Position numbers and translations under genes: made by a program. A DNA stretch of 17,547 nucleotides from Candidatus Babeliales bacterium (GTDB lineage: Bacteria > Babelota > Babeliae > Babelales > CAZZPM01): positions 1 to 17,547 of the forward strand of contig JAESUJ010000107.1 of the NCBI GenBank assembly GCA_016763165.1, read 5' to 3'. Shown here piece by piece: positions 16,097 to 17,547 of this stretch. The notes beneath the pieces were generated by a model that saw only the letters and a program-made list of their open reading frames with translations, was not told the DNA's origin and ran no database searches. How positions within the stretch are numbered: the first letter of the stretch is position 1; every line of letters begins with the position of its first letter.

Positions 16097-17547
16097 ATGA
16101 AGATATTACGCTATTCAATCTTGATTATCTGGTCAATAACCTTAATGCCTATTTACTCGCTTGCAAGCCTGGGAATGCCTGCGGTTGCCTTTAAAGATGT
16201 TGGAGCCTGCTTTAAACCAAAATTTGAAATGTATGCACCGATGCTTGGATCGATGGCTCTTTCATCCGGTTTTATCGAAAACTTGAGATTCTACAATGTT
16301 ATTCCTGGATCTGATAAAGATGGCAAAAGACTGTACGTGAAAGACAGAGAGCTTGATAACGATCCTATCATGGAAATTGTACTGAAACTCTTCCCTTCGC
16401 CTGCAGGGCAACTGACTACAGAAGGCGATGGCTTAACCAACATAGGAAATTATTTTGAGGAAGTAGATGTTGCAACACTCTTTAATTTTGTTTATGGCGT
16501 AAGAGGCTGGCTTGCAGTCGATAAGAAACCTGCCAAAAAGCAGACCGCTCAAAAAAGAAAAGTACCACTAACAGAATTCGCTATAATCTTTAAAGAGCGT
16601 GGGCTCAATGCTCATTTGAAAAAAATGAATATCAATGCTGATACTTTTATAGAGAAAATCACAGAACGATCTCCTGACAAAAAATTTAAGAGGAATTTGA
16701 AAAAAAATCTTGAGTCTCTTTTTGTTAACCTTGTAAAAGCTCTTGAACAAGAGACCAATATGCATAAAAAAGCAAGTGGGAGTTTAAGTAAAGAAGAAGA
16801 GAAAGAAGAAGAAATTGATGAAATAGTAAAAACTGCTTCAGATGCTTCTTTGTATCCAAAGCATATGGTTGAGCAAGTCATAGGAGCTTTTTTCTGTCAC
16901 AAATTTTCACGACAAGAGAATATCAAGACTCTTTTACTCGCACTCCATGAAGATATTGTTTACAAAGGGGCGATTACTGATATTGATCGTCTATTGAATG
17001 AAGATGACATTGAACCAGCACGTGAAAACATACGAAATGGCGACGCTTCACTCGACGACATCTGGCTTACATTGCATCGAGATGACTTCTCTCGAATTCT
17101 TCCTTATAAAGATGGTCAAAATCCTATCTCAAATGGATATGCAGATATGTATTCTCGATCACTTGATGAAAAAGAAAAAAATGTCAAGAAAGAGGCATTT
17201 TCCGACTGCGTTGAATCCAGCATCCGACATATCATGAATGCTATTTTTTTTGATCGTACAGAAAACATGTTTTCTTTGAAAAAACTTGACCAGTTCATGA
17301 TGGAGAAGAATCAAACATACATTGAAAACCTGAAATTTTTTTATGATGCTCAAACACCAGATCTTGCGAATTCAGGAGACTCACAATTAAGATCTTTATG
17401 GAACCGAGTAGTTGCAGACCTTGGAGATAGTATCATCTATTCACAAAAATTTAATGCTGAAAAAAACAATAATGAGATCAAATCAGGAATGCTTAATCTC
17501 GTAAAAATTTTTGAAAAAATTTGTAATCTTGATCTTGAGGATGAGCC
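16097..17547 (+). CDS. Exported paralog of the 962-aa protein, partial (3' end beyond window)
   Basis: The reading frame stays open from the ATG to the last base: 483 codons plus 2 bases. The product starts MKILRYSILIIWS and has a signal peptide with the same S-L-A cleavage at 21-23. It then follows the upstream paralog throughout: N-terminal domain with about 19 differences in about 120 residues by eye, a shorter Lys/Glu linker, the near-identical YPKHMVEQVIGAFFCHKF block, the D-C-x-E-x3-R-H motif (C371), DLANSGD and SLWNRVVADL. Whether it also ends in leucine-rich repeats cannot be seen. Export and host contact are inferred as for its neighbour. Confidence 0.9.
   Translation, partial: MKILRYSILIIWSITLMPIYSLASLGMPAVAFKDVGACFKPKFEMYAPMLGSMALSSGFIENLRFYNVIPGSDKDGKRLYVKDRELDNDPIMEIVLKLFPSPAGQLTTEGDGLTNIGNYFEEVDVATLFNFVYGVRGWLAVDKKPAKKQTAQKRKVPLTEFAIIFKERGLNAHLKKMNINADTFIEKITERSPDKKFKRNLKKNLESLFVNLVKALEQETNMHKKASGSLSKEEEKEEEIDEIVKTASDASLYPKHMVEQVIGAFFCHKFSRQENIKTLLLALHEDIVYKGAITDIDRLLNEDDIEPARENIRNGDASLDDIWLTLHRDDFSRILPYKDGQNPISNGYADMYSRSLDEKEKNVKKEAFSDCVESSIRHIMNAIFFDRTENMFSLKKLDQFMMEKNQTYIENLKFFYDAQTPDLANSGDSQLRSLWNRVVADLGDSIIYSQKFNAEKNNNEIKSGMLNLVKIFEKICNLDLEDE

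Larger units (their letters stand above)
13146..17547 (+). repeat. Tandem direct gene duplication (13146-14658 and 16080-17547)
   Basis: The two copies align from the ribosome site (AAAAAGGGGCTC, same 8-base spacing to ATG) through the signal peptide, N-terminal domain, linker and middle domain to the window edge. Long runs of identical DNA remain, for example around 13223-13260 and 16157-16194. The main length changes are in the Lys-rich and Glu-rich linkers. The second copy continues beyond the window. Confidence 0.92.

Noticed and set aside
16998..17237. 79-codon plus-strand frame inside the second paralog
   Set aside because: It is out of frame with the paralog, whose own frame is open and matches its neighbour throughout.

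Overview
The window is AT-rich and densely coding. Nine protein genes are visible: three housekeeping genes (uvrA, dnaE, dcd) set among six genes for proteins with Sec-type signal peptides that I do not recognise as named families. The mix suggests a diderm, host-associated bacterium with a large set of exported repeat proteins, including leucine-rich repeats. The best guess is an amoeba-associated lineage such as candidate phylum Dependentiae (TM6). That is inference from gene style and composition; there is no rRNA or other taxonomic marker here.

Region 1 (1-2806): a short AT-rich leader and uvrA, the damage-recognition ATPase of nucleotide excision repair. This UvrA keeps both ATPase modules, the UvrB-binding region and the zinc-binding cysteines, but it lacks about 95 residues that match the insertion domain of typical UvrA.

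Region 2 (2832-8733): four closely packed plus-strand genes (444, 266, 243 and 1017 aa), each starting with a signal peptide. Three junctions overlap: two have the same 8-base overlap (ATGATTAA) and the third a 4-base ATGA overlap. They probably form one translationally coupled operon for an exported or envelope-associated set of unknown function. The last protein carries a P-loop-like motif, which is unusual for an exported protein.

Region 3 (8798-12991): dnaE (replicative DNA polymerase III alpha) on the minus strand, converging on the operon. It is divergent from dcd (dCTP deaminase), with candidate promoters for both in the 189-base gap. The dcd gene ends in a convincing intrinsic terminator. 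Together these genes serve DNA replication and dTTP precursor supply.

Region 4 (13163-17547): a tandem pair of paralogous exported proteins. The first (962 aa) is complete and ends in five double leucine-rich-repeat units of about 42 residues. The second runs off the window edge after 483 codons, still aligned to its neighbour. Both share a conserved secreted N-terminal domain, a low-complexity charged linker and a middle domain with a conserved D-C-x-E-x3-R-H motif. A promoter and a perfect 10-bp AT inverted repeat precede the pair. They look like members of an expanding surface-protein or effector family.

No tRNA, rRNA, CRISPR array, transposase or integrase was seen. No intergenic stretch exceeds 300 bases.
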